Positions 35,468 to 43,960 of a DNA stretch of 58,259 bases are shown here, one piece after another (the first letter of the stretch is position 1; the number at the start of each line of letters is the position of its first letter). A program made the translations under genes and the position numbers. The DNA is taken from assembly GCF_002873135.1 (NCBI RefSeq), contig NZ_MCVI01000094.1:50773-109031 (forward strand), in the 5' to 3' direction. This stretch comes from Shewanella sp. 10N.286.48.A6. GTDB taxonomy: Bacteria > Pseudomonadota > Gammaproteobacteria > Enterobacterales > Shewanellaceae. The notes under the pieces were generated by a model. It did no database searches and was not told the DNA's origin. It saw only the letters and a program-made list of their open reading frames with translations.

Positions 35468-35977
35468 TTAAAATGGAAAACGCTGGCTTAATAAAGGATA
35501 GTTTTTACGGAGATCTTTTTTCTTGGTACTGAACTTTTTACCTTGAGGAGTATGCTGACCAGAGGGTACAAAAGGCAGCTCTTCACCGCAGCGGTCTTCA
35601 TAGATTTTTCCGGCAATCAAATCATAATCTTCAATAAAGGGATAAGCATAGTCATCTTTTGTTGGCCATAACTCAAGCTCGCCCAAACAGTCGGGGTTAG
35701 CAATAATCTTGTTATACCAGGTCTCACCTAAGGATAAAATAAACCCTCGAAACTCCACAAAGCCATAATCTGAATCACAGCCAGTAACAATGTAAGCTGC
35801 GCCCCAAATATCCCAGCGGTAACTGCGGCGCATTTGTTGGCCAAATATCTTATCAAAAGCCGCTAAGTCAGCATCATCGAGCGCCGACAATTTTTCCACT
35901 AATTGATCATGGCACGCTTGCTCTGATTGCTCAGGATGGCTACGGGTCACCAAAGACCAAAATTCCGCCTCAGTCAT
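35468..35977 (-). CDS. DUF4240 domain protein
   Basis: A 169-residue cytoplasmic protein. The opening MTEAEFWSLV, RSYRWDIWGAAYIVTGCDSDYGFVEFRGFILSLG and PYPFIEDYD-like segments are characteristic of DUF4240, whose role is unknown (some members accompany WGR or other repeat proteins). The extra C-terminal basic tail (KKFSTKKKDLRK) is not usually part of the domain. AGGA lies 6 bp before the ATG. Confidence 0.82.
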   Translation of the reverse strand: MTEAEFWSLVTRSHPEQSEQACHDQLVEKLSALDDADLAAFDKIFGQQMRRSYRWDIWGAAYIVTGCDSDYGFVEFRGFILSLGETWYNKIIANPDCLGELELWPTKDDYAYPFIEDYDLIAGKIYEDRCGEELPFVPSGQHTPQGKKFSTKKKDLRKNYPLLSQRFPF

Positions 35978-36080
35978 TACTTATCCTAATTTCTTAAAAA
36001 ACGTTTTCACAAACTATCTCTACTCACGCTATTCTACACCACATGACCACTCACATAGTTCCAATAATGATAATAATACT

Positions 36081-36467
36081 ATGAATAAACCACCGTTAAG
36101 ATTAACCCTATTAATTGCATTGTACGTGTTACTGTCTATTGTGGCCCTTTGGCGCTCTTATAGCATTCAAAGTATAGATTTATTCAGTATCGGCGTTATC
36201 CCTGTGTTGGTTGGCTTATTAATGCGAACACACTGGGCCAGCATTGCCTTAAAGGTATATTTAGCCATTCAAACCTTAGCGATATTAGCACTGTCTACCA
36301 CTGCTATTATCGCCTATCAAATCACTCCTGAAGATGTAAAAGTGGTGTTCAATGGCTTTAATATCCCTATTCCTGCCATTGCTGCGGTACTATTTTCATT
36401 GCTGGTGTTTCAATACTGGGTGGCATTTTGTAAAGAAACAGCGATTTATTTGAAGCCCAAAAGTTAA
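36081..36467 (+). CDS. Small polytopic membrane protein
   Basis: A 128-residue protein with four hydrophobic helices (about 9-24, 34-50, 55-80 and 93-115). It has no named family that I recognise. No strong ribosome-binding site precedes the ATG. The next gene, 87 bp downstream on the same strand, is a double-receiver regulator, so the two may be co-transcribed. Confidence 0.65.
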   Translation: MNKPPLRLTLLIALYVLLSIVALWRSYSIQSIDLFSIGVIPVLVGLLMRTHWASIALKVYLAIQTLAILALSTTAIIAYQITPEDVKVVFNGFNIPIPAIAAVLFSLLVFQYWVAFCKETAIYLKPKS

Positions 36468-36554
36468 CAAAGGCGCCCTGCTGACTATATTCATCCCTTA
36501 GCATAAGTTAATATGCGCCCATAAAACTCAGATCGAATAATAAGAAGCTATATA

Positions 36555-37352
36555 ATGAGCCATTTATCGCCCAGTGAATTATCCATTTTGCTAGTTGAAC
36601 CATCTGATGTTCAGAGAAAAATAATTATTTCACGCCTGCAACAAGAAGGCGTACATAGCATACAAACCGCCGCTAATCTTGCTCAAGCTAAAGAGATTAT
36701 TGTTCGACACACGCCAGATCTCATTGTCAGCGCTTTACACTTTACTGACGGTGAAGCGACTGAACTACTCAGTTTTATTAAACAAAACTCTGACTATCAA
36801 GATATTCAATTTATGTTGGTATCCAGTGAATGTCGCCGTGAGCAACTGGAAATATTTAGGCAATCTGGAGCCGTCGCGATTTTACCTAAGCCTTTCGATG
36901 CCGATCATTTGGCCACAGCACTGAATTCCACTATTGATTTAATCAGTAATGACGAACTGGACCTAAGCCATTTTGATGTTCAGGATATTCGCACTTTAGT
37001 GGTTGATGATAGCCGCATGGCGCGAAACATTATCAAACGAACTATTACTAATTTAGGTATTCGGATGATAAGCGAGGCAACTGATGGCGCTGAAGCTATC
37101 GAATTAATGCAACAGCAAATGTTTGATTTAGTAATCACCGATTACAATATGCCAAGTGTTGATGGACTGGCATTGACCCAATATATACGCCACCAAAGCC
37201 AGCAGTCTCATGTGCCGATTTTGATGGTGTCATCAGAAGCTAACGATACCCACCTAAGCAACGTATCAAGCGCAGGTGTTAATGCGCTATGTGATAAACC
37301 CTTTGAACCTAAGTTAGTGAAGCAACTCCTGTATCAACTGTTAGAAGATTGA
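36555..37352 (+). CDS. Double-receiver response regulator with pseudo-receiver
   Basis: A 265-residue protein of two CheY-like domains and no output domain. REC1 (about 8-130) lacks the phospho-acceptor: its segment reads DLIVSALHF with S59 where Asp belongs, and its acidic pair is reduced to VEPSD. REC2 (about 144-265) is complete: VVDDSRMARN, D196 in ITDYNMPSVDG, SSEAN, and K248 in CDKPF. REC1 is therefore expected to be a protein-interaction pseudo-receiver and REC2 the phosphorylated one. No kinase lies next to it. Confidence 0.88.
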   Translation: MSHLSPSELSILLVEPSDVQRKIIISRLQQEGVHSIQTAANLAQAKEIIVRHTPDLIVSALHFTDGEATELLSFIKQNSDYQDIQFMLVSSECRREQLEIFRQSGAVAILPKPFDADHLATALNSTIDLISNDELDLSHFDVQDIRTLVVDDSRMARNIIKRTITNLGIRMISEATDGAEAIELMQQQMFDLVITDYNMPSVDGLALTQYIRHQSQQSHVPILMVSSEANDTHLSNVSSAGVNALCDKPFEPKLVKQLLYQLLED

Positions 37353-37593
37353 TAGCTAACAAATTTTTGTAGGCCAAAGTTCAAAATGAGCAGCAACAAA
37401 TCAATAAACTTGATAAAAACGGCAGAAGCAGTTAATTCACTCAGCCGAGTTTAAGCTAACTAGATCACTAAAAAGTTACTTATTTGCAATATAGCAGCAC
37501 ATTTATCAGATAAAATGCTTTCAAAGCCTTATGGCTTATGGCATGTTAATCTAGTTCTAAATAAATACATCTATGGAAAGCAGAGAATACAAC

Positions 37594-37866
37594 ATGAACA
37601 AAAGTGAATTAATTGCAAAAATTGCAGAAAATGCTGAGTTAACAAAAGCTGAAGCGGGTCGTGCACTAAAGTCTTTTGAAGAAGCGGTAACTGAAGCCAT
37701 GAAAAACGGCGACAAGATTTCTATCGTAGGTTTTGGTTCTTTCGAAACATCAGTTCGTGCTGCACGTACAGGTCGTAACCCACAAACCGGCCAAGAGATC
37801 CAAATTGCTGAAGCAACAGTACCTAAGTTTAAAGCAGGTAAAACGCTAAAAAATAGTGTTAACTAA
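37594..37866 (+). CDS. HU family DNA-binding protein
   Basis: A 90-residue HU-type nucleoid protein. [23 protein letters not shown]..., [25 protein letters not shown] and the C-terminal [15 protein letters not shown] are the canonical HU sequence; the DNA-intercalating Pro lies in RNPQTG. It matches HU-alpha and HU-beta about equally, so hupA versus hupB is not assigned. The reading frame extends 7 codons upstream to 37573, but MNKSEL is the family start. A strong terminator follows. Confidence 0.95.
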   Translation: MNKSELIAKIAENAELTKAEAGRALKSFEEAVTEAMKNGDKISIVGFGSFETSVRAARTGRNPQTGQEIQIAEATVPKFKAGKTLKNSVN

Positions 37867-37882
37867 AAACCGCTAAAACGAT

Positions 37883-37909
37883 AAAACCTCCTTTTTTGGA
37901 GGTTTTTTT
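37883..37909 (+). terminator. Intrinsic terminator of the HU gene
   Basis: AAAACCTCC-TTTTTT-GGAGGTTTTTTT hairpin with T run, 17 bp after the stop codon. Confidence 0.85.
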
Positions 37910-38155
37910 ATGTCTTTTTTTTGCATAAATAAGTAAAAACAACACTTAAACTGCACAATTAAAGTGCAACTACGCATCATTAAGTGGCAACATAAATGCA
38001 ACATAAATGTGCAGTAATTTTTAAGCTATTGATTAATTTAACTTTATAAACATGGCACATCATTAGCAACACGTACCTCAGATAAAACAACATTTAGCGT
38101 TGACCCGACTTTATGCAAGATGCTAATTGAATAATAAAACTTTGAGGGAATGAAA

Positions 38156-38845
38156 ATGAAAAAATCTCTGTATCAAGCTATTGCGCTATCAACAGGTTTA
38201 CTTTTAAGCACTACAGCTTTAGCTGAAGTCACGGGTAATATTGGCGCGACGTCAGACTATATTTGGCGTGGTGTGTCACAAACTAGTGGTGCTGCGGTTC
38301 AGGGGGGCATTGATTATGGCCATGAGTCAGGTTTCTATGTCGGTGGTTGGGCATCAAATGTAGATTTTGGTGACGGCACCTCTTATGAGCTTGATGTGTA
38401 TGCCGGTTTCGGTGGTGACATTACAGAAGACTTAAGCTACGACATTAACTACCTTTATTACGCTTACCCAGATTCACCGGGCAGTGTTGATTTTGGTGAA
38501 GTAACAGTTGGTCTCGCGTGGAAATGGTTAGATGTCGCATACTCTTACACAGTCAATGGCGGTGATGATATTGCTGAAAGCCCATTAGATTCAAAAGATA
38601 TGATGTATGCTCAAGCTAACCTGACTTTCCCATTAACTGAAAAAGTGTCACTGGGTTTCCATTATGGTTACTCAAACGGTGATGTAATCACCAGCTGGTA
38701 CGGCACTGATAGCTATTCTGAGTACAACGTATCACTAAGCACTGATACTGATTTCGGTACTATCTCGTTCATGGCAACAGATACTGATTTAGAAGATGAT
38801 GATGCTAAAATTGTTCTTGGTTACTCATATAGCTTCGATCTATAA
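38156..38845 (+). CDS. TorF family putative porin
   Basis: A 229-residue exported beta-barrel protein. The signal peptide ends ...STTALA before EVTGNIG. The motif ATSDYIWRGVSQTSGAAVQGGIDYGHESGFYVGGWASNVDFG is the hallmark of the TorF/Gcw_chp family of outer-membrane proteins of unknown transport role. GAGGGA lies 6 bp before the ATG at 38156; the ATG at 38150 would abut it directly and is not favoured. It is monocistronic with its own terminator. Confidence 0.88.
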   Translation: MKKSLYQAIALSTGLLLSTTALAEVTGNIGATSDYIWRGVSQTSGAAVQGGIDYGHESGFYVGGWASNVDFGDGTSYELDVYAGFGGDITEDLSYDINYLYYAYPDSPGSVDFGEVTVGLAWKWLDVAYSYTVNGGDDIAESPLDSKDMMYAQANLTFPLTEKVSLGFHYGYSNGDVITSWYGTDSYSEYNVSLSTDTDFGTISFMATDTDLEDDDAKIVLGYSYSFDL

Positions 38846-39149
38846 CCATCAAAAGTATTAAATGATGTTAGCTATTTAATCTAAATTATTAAAAAATCAA
38901 AAAACGTCACCTTAGGGTGGCGTTTTTTATTGCTCTGAGCCTCAAAATCCTCACCACAGAAGTGCGCATTTTTTTTATTAGCTGCTACATTCAAATTATG
39001 AGGTTATTTTTCTGCTGCCTAGCAAATTATTGCTCAGCAATAAAGTAGCAATATTGTGCTCACGGTTTCAAGCCGTTCAGGCTGTGATTACCGTTTATGT
39101 AAAGCCATTAATTATGCTTTACGAGTACCACCCATGTGAGGATAAAGTG
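38846..39149. other. Intergenic region after TorF-type porin
   Basis: 304 bp. It holds the porin terminator and a 13-bp palindrome ATTGCT-C-AGCAAT (39029-39041) with further AGCAA motifs around it. A frame that opens at 39030 runs into the following gene, but the real start is later. Confidence 0.5.
38900..38928 (+). terminator. Intrinsic terminator of TorF-type porin
   Basis: CGTCACC-TTAG-GGTGGCG stem (one G-U pair) in AAAA...TTTTTT context. Confidence 0.75.
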
Positions 39150-39326
39150 ATGGCTAATATTACTGAGACTATCCCAAATGATACTGAAATCGAGGCAATG
39201 GTTTCACCAAAAAATCAACGCTCCGCTGAAATTATTGAACGTAAAAGGCAGGTTAAACGCCGCTTAGATGATTATCTAGAACAAGCTGAATTGCGAAAAA
39301 GCTTAGGGGAAGATGACTTCTTTTAA
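39150..39326 (+). CDS. Small conserved protein, PA3496-like
   Basis: A 58-residue protein with a basic helix ERKRQVKRRLDDYLEQAELRKSLG near its C terminus, as in PA3496-like putative envelope-integrity proteins of Pseudomonas and Shewanella. GAGGA lies 7 bp before the ATG at 39150. The longer open frame back to 39030 has no ribosome-binding site and adds an unrelated segment. The function is unknown. Confidence 0.6.
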   Translation: MANITETIPNDTEIEAMVSPKNQRSAEIIERKRQVKRRLDDYLEQAELRKSLGEDDFF

Positions 39327-39390
39327 CCCAGTTCCTTGTCCGGGCTCATCAGGCCAATAGTTTTTATAAGCTTAAAGCTTCACTTTAAGA

Positions 39391-39775
39391 TTAAGACTTT
39401 AATAAGTATGCAAGACCATTGCACTCTAAATAAATTGAACAGGCTGGGTAAATCTTTTTGCCGCAGTCTGTGATAATGAGTGCATTACCGCCCCTTTGTT
39501 GGGTTTGCACTTTTAATTCTTTTTTCAGCATGCTGATACTGGGGACACCAACCTCTATTACTTCAGGTTTGTTAGCGCAATAAGTCGTCACCACCTCACC
39601 TAGCGGTTCATTGTCATGGTTATACAATTCACTAGGCTGATAGATTTCAACCGTTGAGGCAATCGCTTGATTAGTAATATATTTATCAGCATTGGTTCTT
39701 ATAGAGATACCATTACAGCCACCGACGAGCCATAAGCAAAAAACTCAATGGAAATATTTGGTTTGAAAGTTTCAT
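39391..39775 (-). pseudogene. rcsF: RcsF-like outer-membrane lipoprotein gene, frameshifted in the signal peptide
   Basis: Two overlapping minus-strand frames form one gene. The 5' part starts at ATG 39775 (AAGGAA 8 bp upstream) and encodes MKLSNQIFPLSFLLMARRWL, then stops. Another frame encodes ...WLVGGC, a lipobox, followed by about 100 residues. Removing one T from the T6 run at 39738-39743 (A6 on the plus strand) joins them into a 127-residue lipoprotein with signal peptide MKLSNQIFPLSFCLWLVGG and lipid-bearing Cys. The C-terminal cysteines follow C-x7-C-x5-C, close to E. coli RcsF (C-x8-C-x5-C), with NALIITDC as the matching core. RcsF senses envelope stress for the Rcs phosphorelay. Without a frameshift the product is not exported. 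Sequencing error and a real mutation cannot be told apart here. Confidence 0.65.
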
Positions 39776-39844
39776 CGATAATATTCCTTCTCAGTAAAGG
39801 CATACACTCCCCGTGTATGCCTTCATCATTCATCAACAGCGTTA

Positions 39845-41212
39845 TTAGCTCTCTAATGCCTTAGCTTTTTGCTTGGCAAAATACTCTCGGGTTAAACCAA
39901 AGACCACAGGACTTAATAGGACTAGCGCAATTAAGTTAGGAATGGCCATCATTGCATTAAGCGTGTCAGCCAACAGCCAAATAAACTCTAATGAACTCAC
40001 GGCGCCTATGGGTACCACAAGGGTCCATATTAAACGAAATGTTTTTACCGCTTTATCGCCAAGCAAGTATTGAACACACTTCTCACTATAAAAACTCCAC
40101 CCTAGAATAGTCGTGAAGGCAAACACAGCAAGTGCTACCGCCACAATATAATTACCCATAGGTAATGCATGTGAAAAGGCATATGAAGTTAATGCGGCGC
40201 CGTTCTCGCCTGATGTCCAAGCACCGGAAACAATAATCGCTAAACCAGTAATAGAGCACACAATGATGGTATCAATGAATGTACCTAGCATGGCCACTAA
40301 GCCTTGCTTTACCGGATCATTGGTTTGCGCTGCAGCGTGAGCAATGGGCGCACTACCTAAGCCCGCTTCATTGGAGAACACACCACGGGCGACACCAAAA
40401 CGAATCGCAGCCCAAACAGCTGCGCCAGCAAAACCGCCTTGAGCAGCAACTGGGTTAAACGCACTGTGAATAATTAATTCAAATGCTGCAGGAATTTGGT
40501 CTGCATATACCACTAAAACAGCTAAACCCGCGGCAATATAAAACAGGGTCATTAACGGCACGAGTTTACCAGCAACTTCTGCAATACGTTTAATACCGCC
40601 CATGAGTACTGCACCGACGAGTACCATTAAGACTAAACCAGTAACCCAGCTCGGCACGCCAAAGTTAGCACTCATGGCATCTGCCACTGAGTTAGTTTGC
40701 ACGGTATTACCGATCCCAAAACCGGCAATAGAGCCCAGTATCGCAAACGCTGTCCCTAACCAGGCCCATTTGCTGCCTAAGCCATTTTTAATGTAATACA
40801 TCGGTCCACCGACGTGATTGCCATTACTGTCTTTTTCACGATACTTAACTGCCAATACCGCTTCGGCAAATTTGGTCGCCATACCCACTAATGCGGTGCA
40901 CCACATCCAAAATAATGCCCCTGGCCCACCAATAAAAATAGCGGTAGCCACACCAGCAATATTACCTGTTCCTATGGTGGCTGAGAGCGATGTCATTAGC
41001 GCATTAAAAGGACTAATTTCACCTTTATCAGTGCTATCACTGTCGGTTGCTCGACCCGACCACAGCAGTTTAAAACCAGTGCCTAATTTTAGGATTGGCA
41101 TTAATTTTAATCCGATAGATAAAAATAATCCCACTCCTAAAATCATCACCAACATGGGTACGCCCCAAACGATGCTGTTTACTGCATTAATAAATGCCGT
41201 TAATCCTTCCAT
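39845..41212 (-). CDS. Sodium:alanine/glycine symporter (AGCS family)
   Basis: A 455-residue inner-membrane transporter with about 10-11 helices. Family signatures are SATIGTGNIAGVATAIFIGGPGALFWMW, KFAEAVLAVKYREKD, GGPMYYIKNGLG, and FSNEAGLGSAPIAHAAA. It imports alanine or glycine with Na+. The ATG at 41212 has TGAGG 6 bp upstream and is preferred to 41224, which has none. No glycine riboswitch is seen in the 303-bp upstream gap. It is monocistronic. Confidence 0.92.
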   Translation of the reverse strand: MEGLTAFINAVNSIVWGVPMLVMILGVGLFLSIGLKLMPILKLGTGFKLLWSGRATDSDSTDKGEISPFNALMTSLSATIGTGNIAGVATAIFIGGPGALFWMWCTALVGMATKFAEAVLAVKYREKDSNGNHVGGPMYYIKNGLGSKWAWLGTAFAILGSIAGFGIGNTVQTNSVADAMSANFGVPSWVTGLVLMVLVGAVLMGGIKRIAEVAGKLVPLMTLFYIAAGLAVLVVYADQIPAAFELIIHSAFNPVAAQGGFAGAAVWAAIRFGVARGVFSNEAGLGSAPIAHAAAQTNDPVKQGLVAMLGTFIDTIIVCSITGLAIIVSGAWTSGENGAALTSYAFSHALPMGNYIVAVALAVFAFTTILGWSFYSEKCVQYLLGDKAVKTFRLIWTLVVPIGAVSSLEFIWLLADTLNAMMAIPNLIALVLLSPVVFGLTREYFAKQKAKALES

Positions 41213-41515
41213 TGAAAACCTCATAATGAGTTAAATATTTATAGTTATTATTAATCGTTATCACTAAACGTTATTTTTACGGTTACTGCATTCACACTAC
41301 TAATACATCAGTGCGTGAATTTCAGATTACCTTCATTGGCACTAAATTGGAAACATCGGTACGATTCAAACCGAACAAATCAGCAAATAACAGTTTTTTA
41401 TCAGCCAATTAAATTAATTTAATTATAAAAAAAGCGCTAACTAAATTAGCGCTTAAATCTTATTGAACCATTACAACCTAGCCTAAACACCCTGAATAAG
41501 CAGTCATTAAGGCCT
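41213..41515. other. Intergenic region, AGCS symporter to CWC gene
   Basis: 303 bp with the promoter region of the symporter and the terminator of the CWC gene at 41425-41455. No open frame or riboswitch-like element was recognised. Confidence 0.5.
41425..41455 (-). terminator. Intrinsic terminator of the CWC gene
   Basis: AAGCGCTAA-CTAAA-TTAGCGCTT hairpin; the minus strand reads into TTTTTTTATAATT. Confidence 0.8.
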
Positions 41516-41773
41516 TCACTGGGACAGTTTTTGATAGCAGCTTTGACAGACGCAGGCTTTGCCCTTTAACTCTGTGCGCAGCTTGTCACTGATCACAGCT
41601 TTAGCTGAAGCGCTTAAACACCAGCAGTCTTCAATCGGTTTACCCGCACTAACCGCGCATTGATTAACCTGCTGGCAAACGGGGCAAGCTAATGGCTCAA
41701 AAATCGCGTCTTGTGCCTCAGATACTAATGGTTCAATTGCTTGGTTTGGTGAGTATATTTCTACATCTTTCAT
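41516..41773 (-). CDS. Cysteine-rich CWC family protein
   Basis: An 85-residue protein with the CWC pattern: CPVCQQVNQC, then CWC in DCWCLS, then CVCQSC at the C terminus. This fits the small Cys_rich_CWC family, probably a zinc-binding fold of unknown role. The start is uncertain: GTG at 41782 or ATG at 41773 are close, and neither has a strong ribosome-binding site. Confidence 0.8.
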   Translation of the reverse strand: MKDVEIYSPNQAIEPLVSEAQDAIFEPLACPVCQQVNQCAVSAGKPIEDCWCLSASAKAVISDKLRTELKGKACVCQSCYQKLSQ

Positions 41774-41885
41774 CTGGTTCACTTTGTTTCGTTAACTGGT
41801 TTAATTTCCATAAAATGCTTTATGAGATAAGGCTATGCCTTAACGATTGTAGCTTAAAAGCATAAGCTTGAAACTGGTTAAAGTC

Positions 41886-42929
41886 CTACTTATTAACAGG
41901 AAAATTTGGATAAGCTTCGGCGCCTAAAACATTACCAAGCTGCTGCTTGCCATAAAAACCATCATGTTGATGATAACTTTTTTGGGTTTGTGGCAGGTCT
42001 CCTTTAAAACGCGGATCTTGCGGCCTTTCATGGGCATTAACAAAAGCTGCCACATCCCAAGCCTGCTGCACTGTTAGCTGAATACTTTTACCCAGCGGCA
42101 TATTCTCATAGATAAAATTAGCTGCAGTGTTCACTCTATGCATCCCTGCGCCCCAGTTGTAGCTTTGCGGCCCCCATAATGGCGGTAAAGCGCTCACATT
42201 AGCCATTTTAATGCCTTGACCATCAACGCCATGACAAGCCTGACAATGGGTTTGATAAACTATTTCGCCTCGCTCAGTTGAATAAGCTTGTTCTGGCGCT
42301 TCTAACTTGGGAAAACCTCGGCCAGCAAGTGAAGTTAAGGCTTTTTGATCCCATTTAGCTTTCACTGCAGCTGGAATTGGGAACTCTTCTCTATTGCCAC
42401 CTTTTACCAGTTCTACATCACTCAACTCTGCTACTTTGCTATCGAGATTAAATTGATTCAGTAAACCGCTCATGGCTAGCCAATAAGAATAAGCTGAGAT
42501 AGCCACAAGTTCCTTACTGCCTGATGCGGGGGCTGTACCATTCATTGAATAAGTAAAGCAACCTTGAATCCGTTCCTGGTAGCTATTCACTTTGTCATTT
42601 TTCTTTCGATAAGCGGGATAAGCCATATAGGCAGCCCATAGCGGTGAAGCATTGGCTTTATTACCTGCGTTCATATGACAATTAACGCAATTAAGCTCAT
42701 TGCCGACATATTTATCTCTTAATTGCTGAGTATTAACAAATATCTGATAGCCCAAACGTACTTTGTCGCCAAACTCACCCTCTGGAATAGCTGATAAATC
42801 GCTAGGTTGCAGATACTGCGCTGCGGGATCTTTTGCTATAGCGGGAATCTGAGCTTGCCTATCGGGTAATTCTGCAGCGCTAACTGAACTGATAAACACA
42901 CCTGCGACTAAATAATTAAACAGTTTCAT
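41886..42929 (-). CDS. tsdA: Diheme thiosulfate dehydrogenase / tetrathionate reductase (TsdA-like)
   Basis: A 347-residue periplasmic c-type cytochrome with a signal peptide (MKLFNYLVAGVFISSVSA). Two haem sites are C81-V-N-C-H and C229-Q-A-C-H. Between them is the TsdA segment QERIQGCFTYSMNG, whose Cys (C124) is the unusual axial haem ligand of the active site in characterised TsdA. Met in ENMPLG is a candidate ligand for the second haem. The enzyme links thiosulfate and tetrathionate; the direction cannot be told here. AAGGA precedes the ATG. It is 9 bp downstream of the partner cytochrome. Confidence 0.85.
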   Translation of the reverse strand: MKLFNYLVAGVFISSVSAAELPDRQAQIPAIAKDPAAQYLQPSDLSAIPEGEFGDKVRLGYQIFVNTQQLRDKYVGNELNCVNCHMNAGNKANASPLWAAYMAYPAYRKKNDKVNSYQERIQGCFTYSMNGTAPASGSKELVAISAYSYWLAMSGLLNQFNLDSKVAELSDVELVKGGNREEFPIPAAVKAKWDQKALTSLAGRGFPKLEAPEQAYSTERGEIVYQTHCQACHGVDGQGIKMANVSALPPLWGPQSYNWGAGMHRVNTAANFIYENMPLGKSIQLTVQQAWDVAAFVNAHERPQDPRFKGDLPQTQKSYHQHDGFYGKQQLGNVLGAEAYPNFPVNK

Positions 42930-42938
42930 GGTATGTCC

Positions 42939-43622
42939 TTATTTTTGTGCCAAAGGCTGTTGAGCAGCAGCATTTTGAACCAGAGGTTTTAAAGCTGAAA
43001 AGTACGCTGACAATGCGTCAATTTCATCAGCAGTCAGCTTAGCGGCAATATTAGCCATCATATTATCGACATCACCTTTTCTAGTACCATTTTGCCAAGC
43101 CAATAGTTGGTTTTTTAAATAGCTAGGTTCTTGGCCTGCAAGTCGAGGGAAGTTGGCTGCGCCAATGCCTGAAGGTCCATGACAGCTAGTACAGGCAGGT
43201 ATATCGCGGCCCCAATCTCCCTGATAAGCCATTTTTTCCGCCGTATCAGTTATCACAACCTTGTCACCGCGGTATTGCAATGGGATCTCAGCTACTGGTT
43301 TAGCGGCAAAGAAATCAGCAACGACTTGGATAGCATCACCTTGTACTGTCGCAGCCATCGCCGACATTGTGGGACTTTGTCGATTACCCATTTGAAAATT
43401 AACCAGCTGCGAGGCGATATACTCACTGGATAAACCCGCCAACCTAGGCCCTATAACACCTAAACCCTCACCATTAACACCATGGCAAGTTAAACAAACT
43501 TGCGCCTGTGTGGGTACGGTTTGCAATAACTCTTTGGGAGATTGAGCAGGAATATCGGCAATAGCCAAGTTACGACTTGCCCCTATTGCTATTATCGTGA
43601 TGACTTGTAAAAGGAATTTCAT
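42939..43622 (-). CDS. tsdB: Diheme cytochrome c, TsdB-like electron partner
   Basis: A 227-residue periplasmic diheme cytochrome c with a signal peptide (MKFLLQVITIIAIGASRNLAIA). Two CXXCH sites are at C43-L-T-C-H and C144-T-S-C-H, each with the class I GxG downstream (HGVNGEG, HGPSGIG) and later Met residues in MSAMA and NMMAN. It lies directly upstream of the TsdA-like gene in one operon, as TsdB does in known tsdBA loci, where it carries electrons. AAGGAGAGG precedes the ATG. Confidence 0.75.
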   Translation of the reverse strand: MKFLLQVITIIAIGASRNLAIADIPAQSPKELLQTVPTQAQVCLTCHGVNGEGLGVIGPRLAGLSSEYIASQLVNFQMGNRQSPTMSAMAATVQGDAIQVVADFFAAKPVAEIPLQYRGDKVVITDTAEKMAYQGDWGRDIPACTSCHGPSGIGAANFPRLAGQEPSYLKNQLLAWQNGTRKGDVDNMMANIAAKLTADEIDALSAYFSALKPLVQNAAAQQPLAQK

Positions 43623-43960
43623 ATACCGCCCTCTCCTTGGATGATGTTTAGCTACTGGAATAATAAATGTAGTCCATCAGATCCACTTTATGTGACTTAA
43701 TTGAATACTCTCCACCAAAGAAAAAGTAACCCAAATACGCTTACCAAAGAACAGACAGCGAACATTTGCAGGCTAAAGACTGATAATGAAAAGGTCGTTG
43801 TCGATTAATCATCAGCAAATCGACTGGGAGTGAAGTTAACTCTGAGCTTATGCTTTTAGCGCTATTTTATGACAATAAAAAAGGCCTATTCCGTTAGGGA
43901 ATAGGCCTTTAAAGTTAATCTTTCAACCACGTTAATCGTCGTTTAACTCGCGCTTAAGGA
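43623..43960. other. Intergenic region, tsdB to metL
   Basis: 338 bp with the tsdBA promoter region and the metL terminator (43875-43910). No additional gene or convincing operator is seen. Confidence 0.5.
43875..43910 (-). terminator. Intrinsic terminator of metBL
   Basis: AAAGGCCTATTCC pairs perfectly with GGAATAGGCCTTT around a 5-nt loop; the minus strand continues with TTTTTTATT. It ends the metB-metL transcript. Confidence 0.85.

Noticed and set aside
41213..41515. Glycine riboswitch before the AGCS symporter
   Set aside because: I looked for the conserved aptamer core and found only AT-rich sequence.
41516..41773. CWC protein as a c-type cytochrome
   Set aside because: No CXXCH motif and no signal peptide; the Cys pattern is CWC-type.
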